This document shows, piece by piece, positions 1 through 9,694 of a stretch of DNA of 64,000 nt (its first letter is position 1; each line of letters begins with the position of its first letter). The translations under genes and the position numbers were made by a program. The stretch lies in contig JADJEV010000003.1 of the NCBI GenBank assembly GCA_016708905.1, forward strand, positions 372,001 through 436,000. Reading direction: 5' to 3'. The stretch is from Candidatus Methylophosphatis roskildensis. Lineage in GTDB: Bacteria; Pseudomonadota; Gammaproteobacteria; Burkholderiales; Rhodocyclaceae. The notes beneath the pieces are model-generated. The model did not search any database, had not been told where the DNA came from, and saw only the letters and a program-made list of their open reading frames with translations.

Positions 1-669
1 AACTATGTTTCAAGTTACCATGTTGTTCATCAACGCCCGATCCTGAGACTGACGCTCCGCTACTTGCTCTGGCGGGCGCGAACGCGTGCTCTAGCCGCGA
101 ACGTGTTTCCCGGTCAGGACGCCGCGATAAAGCTAGAAGACTCACAGCAACGAGAAAGACTGGCGGCGAGTCTACTCAAAGGGGCGCGAACTCTCTCGGA
201 TGATCGCGAGGCGCAACATGCTTGGGTCGGCGAAGTTGCTACGCGACTTGGGGTCGACTGGGACAACATCGTGCGGAGCAGGCTCTTCCACCTCATGACG
301 ACGGCAGAGATCGCCGAAATCGCACGTCGCGGCTTTGATGCACAGCTCCACACCCATCGCCACCGGACTCCGCGCGAAGAGTCGATTTTCCGCCGCGAGA
401 TACTCGATAACCGGCGCGTTCTTGAAGAACTGACCGGACGTCCGGCGACACACTTCTGCTATCCCAGCGGGGATGTTGATCCCGTTTTTCTGCCTTGGCT
501 TCGCGGCCTTGGCGTGGAGACGGCGACGACCTGCGCGGTTGGCCTCGCCAAGGCTGGAGACAATCAACTGCTACTTCCAAGATACATTGATACGATGGCA
601 CAGTCTGAAACTGCGTTTAAAGGCTGGTTGTCCGGTGCGGCAGGAATGCTGAGCCGCAGAGATAGCTGA
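1..669 (+). CDS. Polysaccharide deacetylase family protein, C-terminal part (5' end outside window)
   Basis: The reading frame is open back to base 1, so the gene starts upstream and about the last 222 residues are seen. The visible part holds the motif LHTHRHRTP, whose spaced histidines fit the metal-binding H-x3-H of NodB-type carbohydrate esterases, and further on FCYPSGD, the usual strand near the substrate groove. The N-terminal TFDDG-type motif must lie outside. Such enzymes remove N- or O-acetyl groups from polysaccharide. The stop is 20 bases before the polymerase gene on the same strand, so it is probably the upstream member of the EPS operon. The sequence does not look like the XrtA-specific deacetylase, so the substrate is unknown. 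Confidence 0.8.
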   Translation, partial: NYVSSYHVVHQRPILRLTLRYLLWRARTRALAANVFPGQDAAIKLEDSQQRERLAASLLKGARTLSDDREAQHAWVGEVATRLGVDWDNIVRSRLFHLMTTAEIAEIARRGFDAQLHTHRHRTPREESIFRREILDNRRVLEELTGRPATHFCYPSGDVDPVFLPWLRGLGVETATTCAVGLAKAGDNQLLLPRYIDTMAQSETAFKGWLSGAAGMLSRRDS

Positions 670-689
670 ATGGCACAATTAACAACACT

Positions 690-1964
690 ATGATGTTCGA
701 TAGATCCGCTAGCTCTCGTACGCCGCCTTCAAATCCAGGATCCGTGGCGTACGTCTCATTTATGGGGTTACCTCGTTTCGACTGGTCACTGACGCTGGTG
801 GGTTTATGCATCTTCACATTTGTGGTGGTTACCTACAAAGTCCGTATCGGGGACATCGGTATCGCTATTGGCGTTGCGGGGCTATGTTTGCAGCGGGGCG
901 GCCTGAAAATACCCAAATTCCTATGGCTTTATGCGGCGTTTGTGCTATGGGTTTTCGTAGGGTCGTTCGCAACACCATTTACGGATATCGCACTCGAACA
1001 GGCAATAGAGCGTCTCAAGCTAGTCGTGGTCATGCTCATTGCCGTCAATGCACTGCGCACTGAAGGACAACTCCGCTTCTACCTTCTGTTCTTTCTTGGC
1101 TGTTTCGTCCTGTTCCCAGTTCGTGGAACTCTAGTGGGGGGCGATACTATCTCCGGTCGCGCGGTATGGAACTACATCTATAGCAATCCCAACGACTTGG
1201 CAGCTCTCTCTCTCATTGCGCTCGGGGTTGCCTTCGCTCTCTGGTTCTCCGAACACTCATGGAGGAGCTTTGTGAGTCTCGGTGCCGCAATCAGTGCAAT
1301 TCCATTGCTTGCAGTGATTTTACTGACACAATCACGGGGAGCTGTTATCGGGCTAGCGGTTGGCATGGGACCGGCCATGGTTCTATTGCTGATAAAACGG
1401 CGGTGGCTACTTGTGCCCGCTGGCCTGATTGTGCTGGTCATTGGTTTTGTAACTCCTGCGAATGTTTGGGAACGCTTAGCTGGCATAGAGAAGCTGTCTA
1501 GCGTTGAAACAGTTGCCGAAGCCGACCCCGAGGGTTCGGCCGAGCAGCGCCTTGAAATCCAGAAGGTGGCATGGCGGATCTTCCTTGATAATCCAGTGTT
1601 CGGTATGGGACTGGGGGCCTATCCGCAGGCAAACGCCATGTATGCTCCGGATCTGGGTAAGAGAGATACGCACAACACCTATCTGAATTTGGCGGCGGAG
1701 ACCGGATTTCCCGGGCTCGCGCTCTGGTGCGCATTGTTCTGGTCCGTGCTGCGCCACGCTGGCCGCAGTCGGCGGAACGCTGGGGCGGAGGCGTTGGCGA
1801 CTCAGCAGTATTGGATTGAGCGGACGCTCATTGCCTATCTCGTTGCCGCCGTGGTCGGCACCTATTCGGCTCTTACCTTTCCCTACCTGGTTCTGACGGT
1901 GCTATGGTGCTCAGCAACCATCCTCGAACGCACGGCACGTGCGACACAACGCGGATTGGAATGA
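690..1964 (+). CDS. O-antigen ligase / Wzy-type polysaccharide polymerase family membrane protein
   Basis: 424 aa with about ten hydrophobic segments. The Wzy_C (O-antigen ligase) signature is in the second half: LTQSRGA, then NPVFGMGLGAY, then DTHNTYLNLAAETGFPGL, which carries the conserved H-N region of the large periplasmic loop. Such proteins join undecaprenyl-linked repeat units or ligate polymer. In EPS loci of the XrtA type a protein of this class sits beside the amidotransferase and glycosyltransferases, as here. The start has two adjacent ATGs (690 and 693). The gene lies 20 bases after the deacetylase and 12 bases before the asparagine synthase, so it is co-transcribed. Ligase versus polymerase cannot be decided from sequence. 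Confidence 0.85.
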   Translation: MMFDRSASSRTPPSNPGSVAYVSFMGLPRFDWSLTLVGLCIFTFVVVTYKVRIGDIGIAIGVAGLCLQRGGLKIPKFLWLYAAFVLWVFVGSFATPFTDIALEQAIERLKLVVVMLIAVNALRTEGQLRFYLLFFLGCFVLFPVRGTLVGGDTISGRAVWNYIYSNPNDLAALSLIALGVAFALWFSEHSWRSFVSLGAAISAIPLLAVILLTQSRGAVIGLAVGMGPAMVLLLIKRRWLLVPAGLIVLVIGFVTPANVWERLAGIEKLSSVETVAEADPEGSAEQRLEIQKVAWRIFLDNPVFGMGLGAYPQANAMYAPDLGKRDTHNTYLNLAAETGFPGLALWCALFWSVLRHAGRSRRNAGAEALATQQYWIERTLIAYLVAAVVGTYSALTFPYLVLTVLWCSATILERTARATQRGLE

Positions 1965-1976
1965 GGAAACTTTAGG

Positions 1977-3869
1977 ATGTGTGGCATTGCAGGTTTCGTA
2001 GGGTTCAAAGGATCCAACGAGGAGGCAGGCTTGCGTGTACGTGCGATGTGCGACGCCATTGTACATCGTGGCCCGGACGCCGACGGTTATCACGTAAACG
2101 ATGGCGTGGCGCTGGGCATGCGCCGATTGAGCATCATCGATGTCGGCGGTGGAAGGCAACCCATCAGCAATGAGGACGGATCGATCATCGTCGTTTTCAA
2201 TGGGGAGATCTACAATCATCATGCTCTGCGCCGAGAACTCGAGGCTTCGGGGCACCGCTTTCGGACACGCAGTGACACGGAAGTGCTGGTTCACCTCTAT
2301 GAGGACCTCGATGTCGAGATGGTGTCTCGACTTCACGGAATGTTCGCGTTCGCAATCTGGGACTCTCGCAACCGGAAGCTACTGATCGCTCGGGACCGCA
2401 CGGGCATGAAGCCACTGAGCTACTTGGAGTCGCCGAACGGCCTGGAATTCTGTTCTGAGCTGCGCTCCTTGTGGGCCCTTGATTCCAGCCGCTTGCGGGT
2501 TTCCCCGAATGCCGTCATGAAATATCTGGCATTCGGCTATGTGCCCGATCCATCAAGTATCTTCGAGGACGTACGAAAGCTGCCTCCGGGCAGCTATCTT
2601 GTATGGAGCGCGAAGAAGGGCGCAGAGGTCCGCAGATACTGGACGCCTCCTCGACCTGAAGATCAAGCGATCGACGAACGTGATCTCGTGGCGATTCTCC
2701 GAGCGAAGCTGGATGCTGCCGTAGCTTCGCATCTGGAAGCCGAGGTACCCCTTGGCGCCTTCTTGTCGGGCGGGCTGGATTCGTCGACCGTCGTTGCTTT
2801 GATGAGTCGTCATGCCTCGGGTCGGGTCCGCACGTTCTCGGTTGGGTTCGCTGAAGAGAAGTACGACGAATCGGCGGCGGCACGTGCCGTCGCAGCGGAA
2901 CTGGGAACCGATCATACCGAACTCATCGTTCGCCCAAATGTCGCGGAGATGTTCGAGACAATTGCCGCGATGTTCGACGAACCATTCGCTGATTCATCCG
3001 CGATCCCCACGTTCCTTGTGGCACAGCTTGCGCGGCAATCGGTAACTGTCGCGCTCTCGGGTGACGGCGGTGACGAGCTCTTCGGTGGTTACACGCGGTA
3101 CCGCGAGACTCTCGGGCGCAGCGGAGGGGATGGGTGCGTTCTAGCTGGTCTGATATCTGCATTGGGTCTCATGCTGCCGCATATCTTCCCGGGGCGGAAT
3201 CGTCTGGTCGATTTCGGGCGTTCGAAGTGGGGGCGATACGCCGCGACGGTGGCTCAGCCAGTGCGTCTGAATGAAGGAGGAGTTGCGCGCGCAGATCAGC
3301 CGGGAGCGGGCGCGTATATTGCCGATCAACTGCGTCATCGCTTTCCCTTGGAACGGAGTGAAGATTTTGCCGCCGCAATGATGCTTGTTGATCTGGAGAC
3401 ATACCTCCCGGGCGATATCCTGACGAAGGTTGACAGAACCAGCATGGCCGTCTCGCTGGAAGCAAGAGTACCGCTACTGGATTTCGACCTCGTCGATTTC
3501 GCGTTGCGCATTCCGGGAAACGGGCGGGTTACCAAAGGCGAGAGCAAGCGGCTGTTCCGACGCGCCATCCAAGGGATCGTTCCGGATTCGGTACTGTCCC
3601 GACCCAAGCAAGGATTCGAGATCCCGCTGGGGCGTTGGTTCCGGGGGCCGCTCCGATATCGCATTGAGGCTCTCCGCGAACCTTCCCCAGGGCTCAGACA
3701 ATACGTAGACGTTGGTGCCACGCGACGGTTGGTCTTCGAGCACGCGATTGGTCGGAGGGACCACAGTGCCCTATTGTGGCGCCTTATCATGTTGGACTGT
3801 TGGCTCGCAAAGCTTAGTCAGGGGCGTCTCGGCTGCCCGCCCGCCTTGCCCGAACTTGCGGTGCGATAG
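1977..3869 (+). CDS. asnB: Asparagine synthase (glutamine-hydrolysing)-like amidotransferase, XrtA-EPS type
   Basis: 630 aa. It starts MCGIAGFVG, so Cys2 is free to be the class II glutaminase nucleophile; RRLSIID and FNGEIYN follow as expected for the N-terminal glutaminase domain. The synthetase domain has the ATP pyrophosphatase loop FLSGGLDSS at about residues 262-270 and SGDGGDELFGGY further on. Family members move glutamine nitrogen to an adenylated carboxylate. In exosortase-linked EPS clusters such proteins probably amidate a sugar uronate or attached group rather than make free asparagine; that is inference. The gene is 12 bases behind the polymerase. A second complete paralogue is at 9681 and a cysteine-less relative at 43091. 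Confidence 0.9.
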   Translation: MCGIAGFVGFKGSNEEAGLRVRAMCDAIVHRGPDADGYHVNDGVALGMRRLSIIDVGGGRQPISNEDGSIIVVFNGEIYNHHALRRELEASGHRFRTRSDTEVLVHLYEDLDVEMVSRLHGMFAFAIWDSRNRKLLIARDRTGMKPLSYLESPNGLEFCSELRSLWALDSSRLRVSPNAVMKYLAFGYVPDPSSIFEDVRKLPPGSYLVWSAKKGAEVRRYWTPPRPEDQAIDERDLVAILRAKLDAAVASHLEAEVPLGAFLSGGLDSSTVVALMSRHASGRVRTFSVGFAEEKYDESAAARAVAAELGTDHTELIVRPNVAEMFETIAAMFDEPFADSSAIPTFLVAQLARQSVTVALSGDGGDELFGGYTRYRETLGRSGGDGCVLAGLISALGLMLPHIFPGRNRLVDFGRSKWGRYAATVAQPVRLNEGGVARADQPGAGAYIADQLRHRFPLERSEDFAAAMMLVDLETYLPGDILTKVDRTSMAVSLEARVPLLDFDLVDFALRIPGNGRVTKGESKRLFRRAIQGIVPDSVLSRPKQGFEIPLGRWFRGPLRYRIEALREPSPGLRQYVDVGATRRLVFEHAIGRRDHSALLWRLIMLDCWLAKLSQGRLGCPPALPELAVR

Positions 3870-3891
3870 GACAAGAACGGCGAAATCAACT

Positions 3892-5091
3892 ATGCGTGTC
3901 CTGCACGTCCTGCACACGTCACTGCCCCATGTCTGCGGTTATAGTATCCGCAGTGACCAGATTCTTTCCTTGCAGCAAGAGATGGGCATCGAGGTCGCAG
4001 TCGTGACGTCGGCGCAGCAGCCTGGCGGATCGCCGGAGGAGGTTGCGAAAGGCGTACCGCACTTTCGCACCCACTGCCCGCGTCTTGCGCGCTCGCCGAT
4101 TCGCGAAATGCAGCTTATGTGGGCGTTGGAACGCCGAGTCGCTGCCGTGATCAACCTGTTCAACCCTGACATCGTCCATGCGCACTCACCGGTGCTCGTG
4201 GGGCTCCCCGCTCACATTGCCGCGAAGCAGCGTGGATTGCCGCTTCTTTACGAGGTTCGAGATCTTTGGGAGAACGCGTCTGTCGACCGAGGCAAGTTTG
4301 CGGCGGGATCGATTCCATACCGTGTGGCTCGTGCCATCGAGACGTGGCTCATCCGACATGCAGATGCCGTGGTAACAATTGGAGAGACGCTCCGTGATGA
4401 ACTTCATGGGCGAGCAGGGCGGAAGATATTTGTTACTCCAAATGGTGCCGATCCAAACGCATTCAGCCCCGTGGACCCCGATGCGGGTTGGCAGAGAGAG
4501 TGGAATCCCGATGGGCATCAGGTGATCGCCTACGTCGGGTCGTTTCAGCCATATGAGGGACTGGAGTTCCTTATTCGGGCCATGCGGTTGATCGCGGCAC
4601 GGAAAAGTGGGATTCAACTGCTTATCGTTGGCGATGGCCCGGAGCAGTCAAGGCTCGAGCAGCTTGTGGACGACGAGGGAATCCGTGAGCATGTGACGTT
4701 TGCCGGTCGTCTGCCGCACGACCGGGTGAAGGAGATCTATGCTGTTGCTGATCTGCTCGTCTATCCGCGTATTGCGACGCTCACCACGCAACTGACGACC
4801 CCGCTAAAACCGCTTGAAGCGCTCTCCATGCAGAAAGCCGTGCTTGCGAGTGACCTTCCTGCGCTGCGCGAGCTCATTTCAGACCAACTGACGGGGATCC
4901 TGTTCCAACCCGGGAATCCTGCGGATCTGGCGGAAAAAGCCATCAACATGTTGAGTGACTTGCCTCTGCGGACTCGGCTTGGAATCGAGGGCCGCTCCAG
5001 GATTTTGCGGGACAGGCGGTGGGACTCCTCGGTCGCGAGGTATAAGCCGATCTATCTTGATCTGCTTGATGACCAAGTGATGTACCAATAA
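3892..5091 (+). CDS. Glycosyltransferase family 4, exosortase-A-associated type
   Basis: 399 aa when started at ATG 3892, where MRVLHVLHTSLPHVCGYS begins the first Rossmann strand. An in-frame start at 3712 is possible but would lie deep in the upstream asnB gene and add residues without family character. The N-terminal half matches the opening of the GT4 proteins found beside XrtA (MRVLHVLDHS-type, GYxxR). The C-terminal GT-B domain has LIVGDGPEQ, VTFAGRLPHDRV and the donor-site stretch TTPLKPLEAL. It transfers a sugar to the lipid-linked EPS precursor on the cytoplasmic face; donor and acceptor are unknown. It follows asnB by 22 bases. Confidence 0.85.
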   Translation: MRVLHVLHTSLPHVCGYSIRSDQILSLQQEMGIEVAVVTSAQQPGGSPEEVAKGVPHFRTHCPRLARSPIREMQLMWALERRVAAVINLFNPDIVHAHSPVLVGLPAHIAAKQRGLPLLYEVRDLWENASVDRGKFAAGSIPYRVARAIETWLIRHADAVVTIGETLRDELHGRAGRKIFVTPNGADPNAFSPVDPDAGWQREWNPDGHQVIAYVGSFQPYEGLEFLIRAMRLIAARKSGIQLLIVGDGPEQSRLEQLVDDEGIREHVTFAGRLPHDRVKEIYAVADLLVYPRIATLTTQLTTPLKPLEALSMQKAVLASDLPALRELISDQLTGILFQPGNPADLAEKAINMLSDLPLRTRLGIEGRSRILRDRRWDSSVARYKPIYLDLLDDQVMYQ

Positions 5092-5116
5092 GGCGGAGTT
5101 GCCGACACTCGCGACG

Positions 5117-6250
5117 ATGCTTTGTGACCGTGATTCATCATCTGCCGTGGCTCGCCAGTCTCGACCGTTACGAGTCCTGGTGGTGGCACCCTCGATGGAC
5201 AAGATTGGAGGACAGTCCGTTCAGGCGAACCTGATTCTCCGCCGGTTGCGTGACGAACCGTCGCTGGAAATGGCATTTCAGCCCATTGACCCAAGATTGC
5301 CGTCCGCACTGCGGCCAATTCAGCGGGTCAAATACGCGAGAACGGTGCCCACATTTTCGCTCTACTGCGCGCAGTTGTTCCATGCATTGCGTTATTGTGA
5401 TGTTGTTCACGTATTCTCAGCGTCCTATTTTTCGTTCGTACTTGCGGCGACCCCCGCCATCTATTTCGCACGCTATCTGCGAAAGCCAGTGATCCTGAAT
5501 TACCATAGCGGCGAAGCTGAGGATCACTTGGCCCGATGGCCGTCAGCCGTGCGCACCCTGCGTCTTGCCGATCGAATTGTCGTGCCCTCCGGCTATCTGG
5601 TGCATGTATTCGAGCGGTTCGGCCTCCAGGCGCAGACGGTCTTCAACGCGATCGACCTAAGTGCCTTTGAGTTCCGCGCACGCGCGAACCCCAGGCCGGC
5701 GTTTTTGGTAAATCGCAATTTCGAGATGCACTATAACGTCGCTTGCGTCCTGCGGGCGTTTGCACTGATCCAGCGAAAGCGGCCGGATGCCTTGCTTACT
5801 GTCGCGGGCGATGGCCCTCAACGCGACTATCTGCAAGGGCTCGCGAGCGAGCTTTCGCTTCGCAATACCCGCTTCGTAGGGCGGGTGCAGCCGCAGCATA
5901 TGCCCGAAATGTATGACGAGCATGATATATGGCTGAACGGCTCGGACGTGGACAACATGCCGCTGTCGATTTTGGAGGCTTACGCGTGTGGACTGGCCGT
6001 CGTTTCCACCAATCCTGGAGGTATTCCGTACATCGTCGAGGACGATCGTACCGGTAGGTTGGTAGCGCGGGGCGACGCGGAGGCGATAGCCGACAGGGCA
6101 CTGGAACTCATTGGCGACCCGGCGTTTTTTGCAGATCTGACCCGGAATGGTTTGGCCGAGTGCGCGAAATATACGTGGGAATCGGTCAGATCAGGCTGGA
6201 TGACTCTATACTCGGAGTTGGTACATCGGAGGATATCTCGTCAACCGTAG
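5117..6250 (+). CDS. Glycosyltransferase family 4
   Basis: 377 aa from ATG 5117; a TTG at 5099 is an in-frame alternative but has a purine-rich GGCGGAG directly touching it, too close for a normal ribosome site. PSMDKIGGQSVQANLI gives the GT4 N-terminal G-G nucleotide loop. The C-terminal half has LTVAGDGPQRDYL, NTRFVGRVQPQHMPEMY and MPLSILEAYACGLAVVSTN, with the E-x-A-CG-x-P-like donor motif. It is the second GT4 in the operon, eight bases after the first, so it probably adds the next sugar of the repeat unit. Sugar specificity cannot be read. Confidence 0.85.
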   Translation: MLCDRDSSSAVARQSRPLRVLVVAPSMDKIGGQSVQANLILRRLRDEPSLEMAFQPIDPRLPSALRPIQRVKYARTVPTFSLYCAQLFHALRYCDVVHVFSASYFSFVLAATPAIYFARYLRKPVILNYHSGEAEDHLARWPSAVRTLRLADRIVVPSGYLVHVFERFGLQAQTVFNAIDLSAFEFRARANPRPAFLVNRNFEMHYNVACVLRAFALIQRKRPDALLTVAGDGPQRDYLQGLASELSLRNTRFVGRVQPQHMPEMYDEHDIWLNGSDVDNMPLSILEAYACGLAVVSTNPGGIPYIVEDDRTGRLVARGDAEAIADRALELIGDPAFFADLTRNGLAECAKYTWESVRSGWMTLYSELVHRRISRQP

Positions 6251-6372
6251 GCAATTCGTGGTGGTTCCGTAACCACCTAACTTATCGGAGAATGTCATAT
6301 GACAAATGAAGCGTTGACCGGAGGAATGCTTTTCTTCTACGGGGCAGCTCGCTATAAGCCTTCTAGATTGCG

Positions 6373-7143
6373 GTGACTCCAGTGAAACCCATAAATGCTC
6401 GATTCCTTTGGCCAATCGTGAGGCACTACTACCGACTGGCGTTTAAAAAGCGACTCCGGGGATTCCCTTATGAACGGTGTGCTGAACTTCCGTACATATT
6501 AGCGAGGCTCGAACCTCTCTTTCAGAAAGCGCTGCGTTATCTTGATATTGGCTCTGGGGGGGATTCACCGCTCCCGACTTGGCTGCTGGCGAACACGAAG
6601 TGGGATATTACTTGTGTCGACAAGTTTGCTTGGGTCCAGAATCAACTAGCGCACGCTGCTAGTGCGACAAGCTCAGAGGATATCGCCAAGAGATTCCGCG
6701 TTATCGAACGTGATTTTCTGAAGACGGAGTTGCAGCCGGACTCATTTGACGTGATCACGAATATCTCAGTCATTGAGCACTTCGAAGGAATCTGCGACAC
6801 GCAAGCTATGGCTGCCTCAGGTAGGTTACTCAGACCTGGCGGGCTTTACATTCTCTCTACACCCGTCAACGAGGGCTTCTATCGTGAGATCTACGTGAAG
6901 GGAGCTGTTTATGGTGAGCAGCCCAACCTGGGCAAGCCGGTCTTTTATCAGCGACACTACGACACCAAGGCTATTCGCTCGAGGCTCATCGAGCCTTCTG
7001 GTCTAGTCGAGGTTGAGCGAACGTACTTCGGAGACTATGAACGACAGTTCTTCGAGGAGCTTAGCGGATCCTTCATGCGTCGGGTCGTGAACTTTCCAAA
7101 GCGTTTCAACATTCCCAAGTACGCCCTGCGACACCTTTCCTAA
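6373..7143 (+). CDS. Class I SAM-dependent methyltransferase
   Basis: 256 aa from GTG 6373 (GTG 6382 also possible). SAM-binding motif I is YLDIGSGGDSPLP, an acidic residue ends strand 2 (CVDKF), and FDVITNISVIEHFEGI gives motif IV with the typical IEH. The fold is the small-molecule or sugar methyltransferase type. Located between a GT4 and the heparinase-like gene on the same strand, it probably methylates a sugar of the EPS or a precursor; the acceptor is unknown. About 120 bases without a gene precede it, with nothing recognisable there. Confidence 0.75.
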   Translation: MTPVKPINARFLWPIVRHYYRLAFKKRLRGFPYERCAELPYILARLEPLFQKALRYLDIGSGGDSPLPTWLLANTKWDITCVDKFAWVQNQLAHAASATSSEDIAKRFRVIERDFLKTELQPDSFDVITNISVIEHFEGICDTQAMAASGRLLRPGGLYILSTPVNEGFYREIYVKGAVYGEQPNLGKPVFYQRHYDTKAIRSRLIEPSGLVEVERTYFGDYERQFFEELSGSFMRRVVNFPKRFNIPKYALRHLS

Positions 7144-7246
7144 TCCGACAAGCCGGTTAGCCGAGCACACATGAAAGACAATACGGCCTCTGGAGTCATC
7201 ATCGTCTTGACGAAGGGCGCTGCGCAAGCAGCTCTTACGAACTCAA

Positions 7247-9694
7247 TTGCGCAGAATCACCCTACCAGAACTGCTTGACCGTGTCAGGCAGGCGCTGCTC
7301 TCGAGGGCCGAGGGAATCCCCTGGCTTCAAAAGCGCATTCTTCCGAGTACGGAAAAGTACTTCTCGGTTGACGCTCACCAACTCACGCTGTTCGCTCGGC
7401 TTTCCAAACTTCTGCCGGTGAGACCTGCCATGGAAGCTTTTGGTAACCAAGCTCTTCCGGAGTCGAGCCAGGAGAAAGTGCTTCGTCGCTCCGCGGACCG
7501 CGCGCTGGAAGGCTATTTCAACCTGCTGGGGCTGGAGGGATTAGCTTTTGGGTGTCCGGTCGATTGGCATCTTGAGCCGACCAGCGGTAGCCGAAGCCCG
7601 TTGGTGCCCTGGAAGCGGCTCGATTCGTTGGAGACGTCGGTGACGGGTGACAAAAAAGTCGTCTGGGAACTGAACCGGCATCAGCACTTGCTCACGTTTG
7701 GTCGCGCCTTTCTACACACTGGTAATGAGCGCTACGCCAAGGCACTGGGGGAACACATTGCTTCATGGATCCGCGAGAACCCGCCTACACTCGGAATCAA
7801 CTGGGTTAGCAGCGTCGATATTGCATTCCGATGCATCAGTTGGCTCTGGGCAGTTGCTCTGGTCCGGACGTGGAGCAAATGGCCGTCGCTGCCTTTGTCG
7901 GACATCGCGCGAGCCCTGCATGTTCAAGGTTGTCACATCGAGACGTACCTGTCGACTTATTTCAGTCCCAACACTCATTTAACAGGTGAAGCCCTCGGCC
8001 TCTATTACCTCGGCACATGTCTGCCCGAACTCAGGCGCGCCGAGCGATGGCGCAACCTCGGTCGATCGATCCTGCTCGAACAGCTCGAGCTACACGTCCG
8101 GCCTGATGGCGTCTATTTCGAGCAGTCCAGTTGGTATCACCGCTATACAGCCGACTTCTACATGCATTTCGTCCTTCTTTCCGAGCGCTCTGAGGATTGT
8201 CTGCCAGCGCGCGTCCGCGAGCGCCTCGCCGCGCTCCTGGAACACCTAATGTGGATCACAAGACCAGACGGGACCTCGCCCTATGTGGGGGATGACGATG
8301 GCGGCAAGCTCGTTAAGCTGGACGAGCGCGCGCCCAACGACTGGCGAGCCGTTTTGTCGAATGGCTCGGTCATGTTTGGACGCGGCGACTACAAACACGT
8401 TGCCGGTGAGTTTGCGGAGGAGACTCACTGGCTCCTTGGGCCGGATGCAAAGGAGGAGTTTGACCGCATCCCCGGCGAGCCGCCCGCCCGGACCTCGCGC
8501 GCATTCGTCGATGGTGGCTTCTACGTGATGCGCAGCGGGTGGTGCACGGGATCAAACTACCTGCTCGTCGATTGCGGTCCCCATGGCGTCATGAACTGCG
8601 GTCATGCACATGCGGACGCCCTTGCCATTGAAGTGGCCGCCCTAGGGGCCACTATCCTCGTTGACCCGGGAACATTCACGTACACGGGGTCGCCAGAGTT
8701 TCGGGATCTGTTCCGGTCTACGGCCATGCATAACACGCTAACGATCGACGGTCTCTCATCGTCGGTCTCGGCCGGCCCTTTCAAGTGGAAGCATGTCGCC
8801 ACATGCACCATGCTCTGCTGGCACGATCACCCGGAATTTACCTACTTTGAGGGTAGCCATGATGGGTACGCACGGCTGTCGGACCCGGCAACCCACACGC
8901 GGACGCTGTTCTTCGTAGGTCGAGAATACTGGCTTATGCTAGATTGCGTGGGCGCCACTGGCGAGCATGAGTATGCGGTGCACTTTCACATGGCTCCAAA
9001 CGTCGCGACAACCCTCGACCGCGAGGCTTGCCGACTGTCGGCGATTGCAGACTCGGCAATCTTGGACTTGTTCTGTCTCGAAGATCGCGGTTCTTGGCGG
9101 TTGGATGATGGGCAAGTGTCGCCATGTTACGGCGCCAAGGTGCCTGCTCCACACGGAGTATATTCGGTGCGGACGAGTGGCGCAGTGGCGCTGCTATCCG
9201 TTCTATTCCCGAGGGTGCCGGATCAGCCTCCGCCGGTAGTCCGAAAACTCGACTCAAGGCAAGGAAAGAGTCTGAGCCTCACGACGATGAGGCACCACGA
9301 TCTCGTTGTCTGGTTAGGGGGGGGCGTTCCGGAAGAGGGCGTCCTCGACGCCGATTTCGAGTGGGCATGGGTGCGGCGCGCCTTGGATGATCGCGGTTTT
9401 GAACGTGCCGTTTTCATTCACGGAACACACATTTCTCTCCTTGATCTCGAGTTGACTGCCGACCATCCAATCGCGTTCGCTTCGGTCTCAGTGGAGGAAA
9501 GAGTGCTCTCCATGGATCTTCATCCTTGTCTCGGAATCAGGGTCCGACCGCCGCCGCAAGTCGACCGTATCGTCGTCAATGGCCGAATGCACACTCTAGC
9601 CTCGGTCGAAGCACTCGTTCTTTCTCAATATGAGATACCTGCGTTGGCGGTATCACGGGACGAAACGGAGCGTTGCAAACATGTGCGGCATTAG
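7247..9694 (+). CDS. Heparinase II/III family protein (polysaccharide lyase-like)
   Basis: 815 aa, starting at a TTG; the start is uncertain, but residues from about 20 onward look like an alpha/alpha toroid N-terminal domain. The C-terminal beta-sandwich half holds the family core: NCGHAHADALAIEV, then VDPGTFTYTGSPEFRD and MHNTLTIDG, the usual heparinase II/III block with catalytic-type His and Tyr. Members cleave uronate-containing polysaccharides by beta-elimination. No clear signal peptide is visible, so export is uncertain. Its last 14 bases overlap the following asnB paralogue, which indicates coupled translation and a role with the EPS made here, either trimming or quality control. Confidence 0.8.
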   Translation: MRRITLPELLDRVRQALLSRAEGIPWLQKRILPSTEKYFSVDAHQLTLFARLSKLLPVRPAMEAFGNQALPESSQEKVLRRSADRALEGYFNLLGLEGLAFGCPVDWHLEPTSGSRSPLVPWKRLDSLETSVTGDKKVVWELNRHQHLLTFGRAFLHTGNERYAKALGEHIASWIRENPPTLGINWVSSVDIAFRCISWLWAVALVRTWSKWPSLPLSDIARALHVQGCHIETYLSTYFSPNTHLTGEALGLYYLGTCLPELRRAERWRNLGRSILLEQLELHVRPDGVYFEQSSWYHRYTADFYMHFVLLSERSEDCLPARVRERLAALLEHLMWITRPDGTSPYVGDDDGGKLVKLDERAPNDWRAVLSNGSVMFGRGDYKHVAGEFAEETHWLLGPDAKEEFDRIPGEPPARTSRAFVDGGFYVMRSGWCTGSNYLLVDCGPHGVMNCGHAHADALAIEVAALGATILVDPGTFTYTGSPEFRDLFRSTAMHNTLTIDGLSSSVSAGPFKWKHVATCTMLCWHDHPEFTYFEGSHDGYARLSDPATHTRTLFFVGREYWLMLDCVGATGEHEYAVHFHMAPNVATTLDREACRLSAIADSAILDLFCLEDRGSWRLDDGQVSPCYGAKVPAPHGVYSVRTSGAVALLSVLFPRVPDQPPPVVRKLDSRQGKSLSLTTMRHHDLVVWLGGGVPEEGVLDADFEWAWVRRALDDRGFERAVFIHGTHISLLDLELTADHPIAFASVSVEERVLSMDLHPCLGIRVRPPPQVDRIVVNGRMHTLASVEALVLSQYEIPALAVSRDETERCKHVRH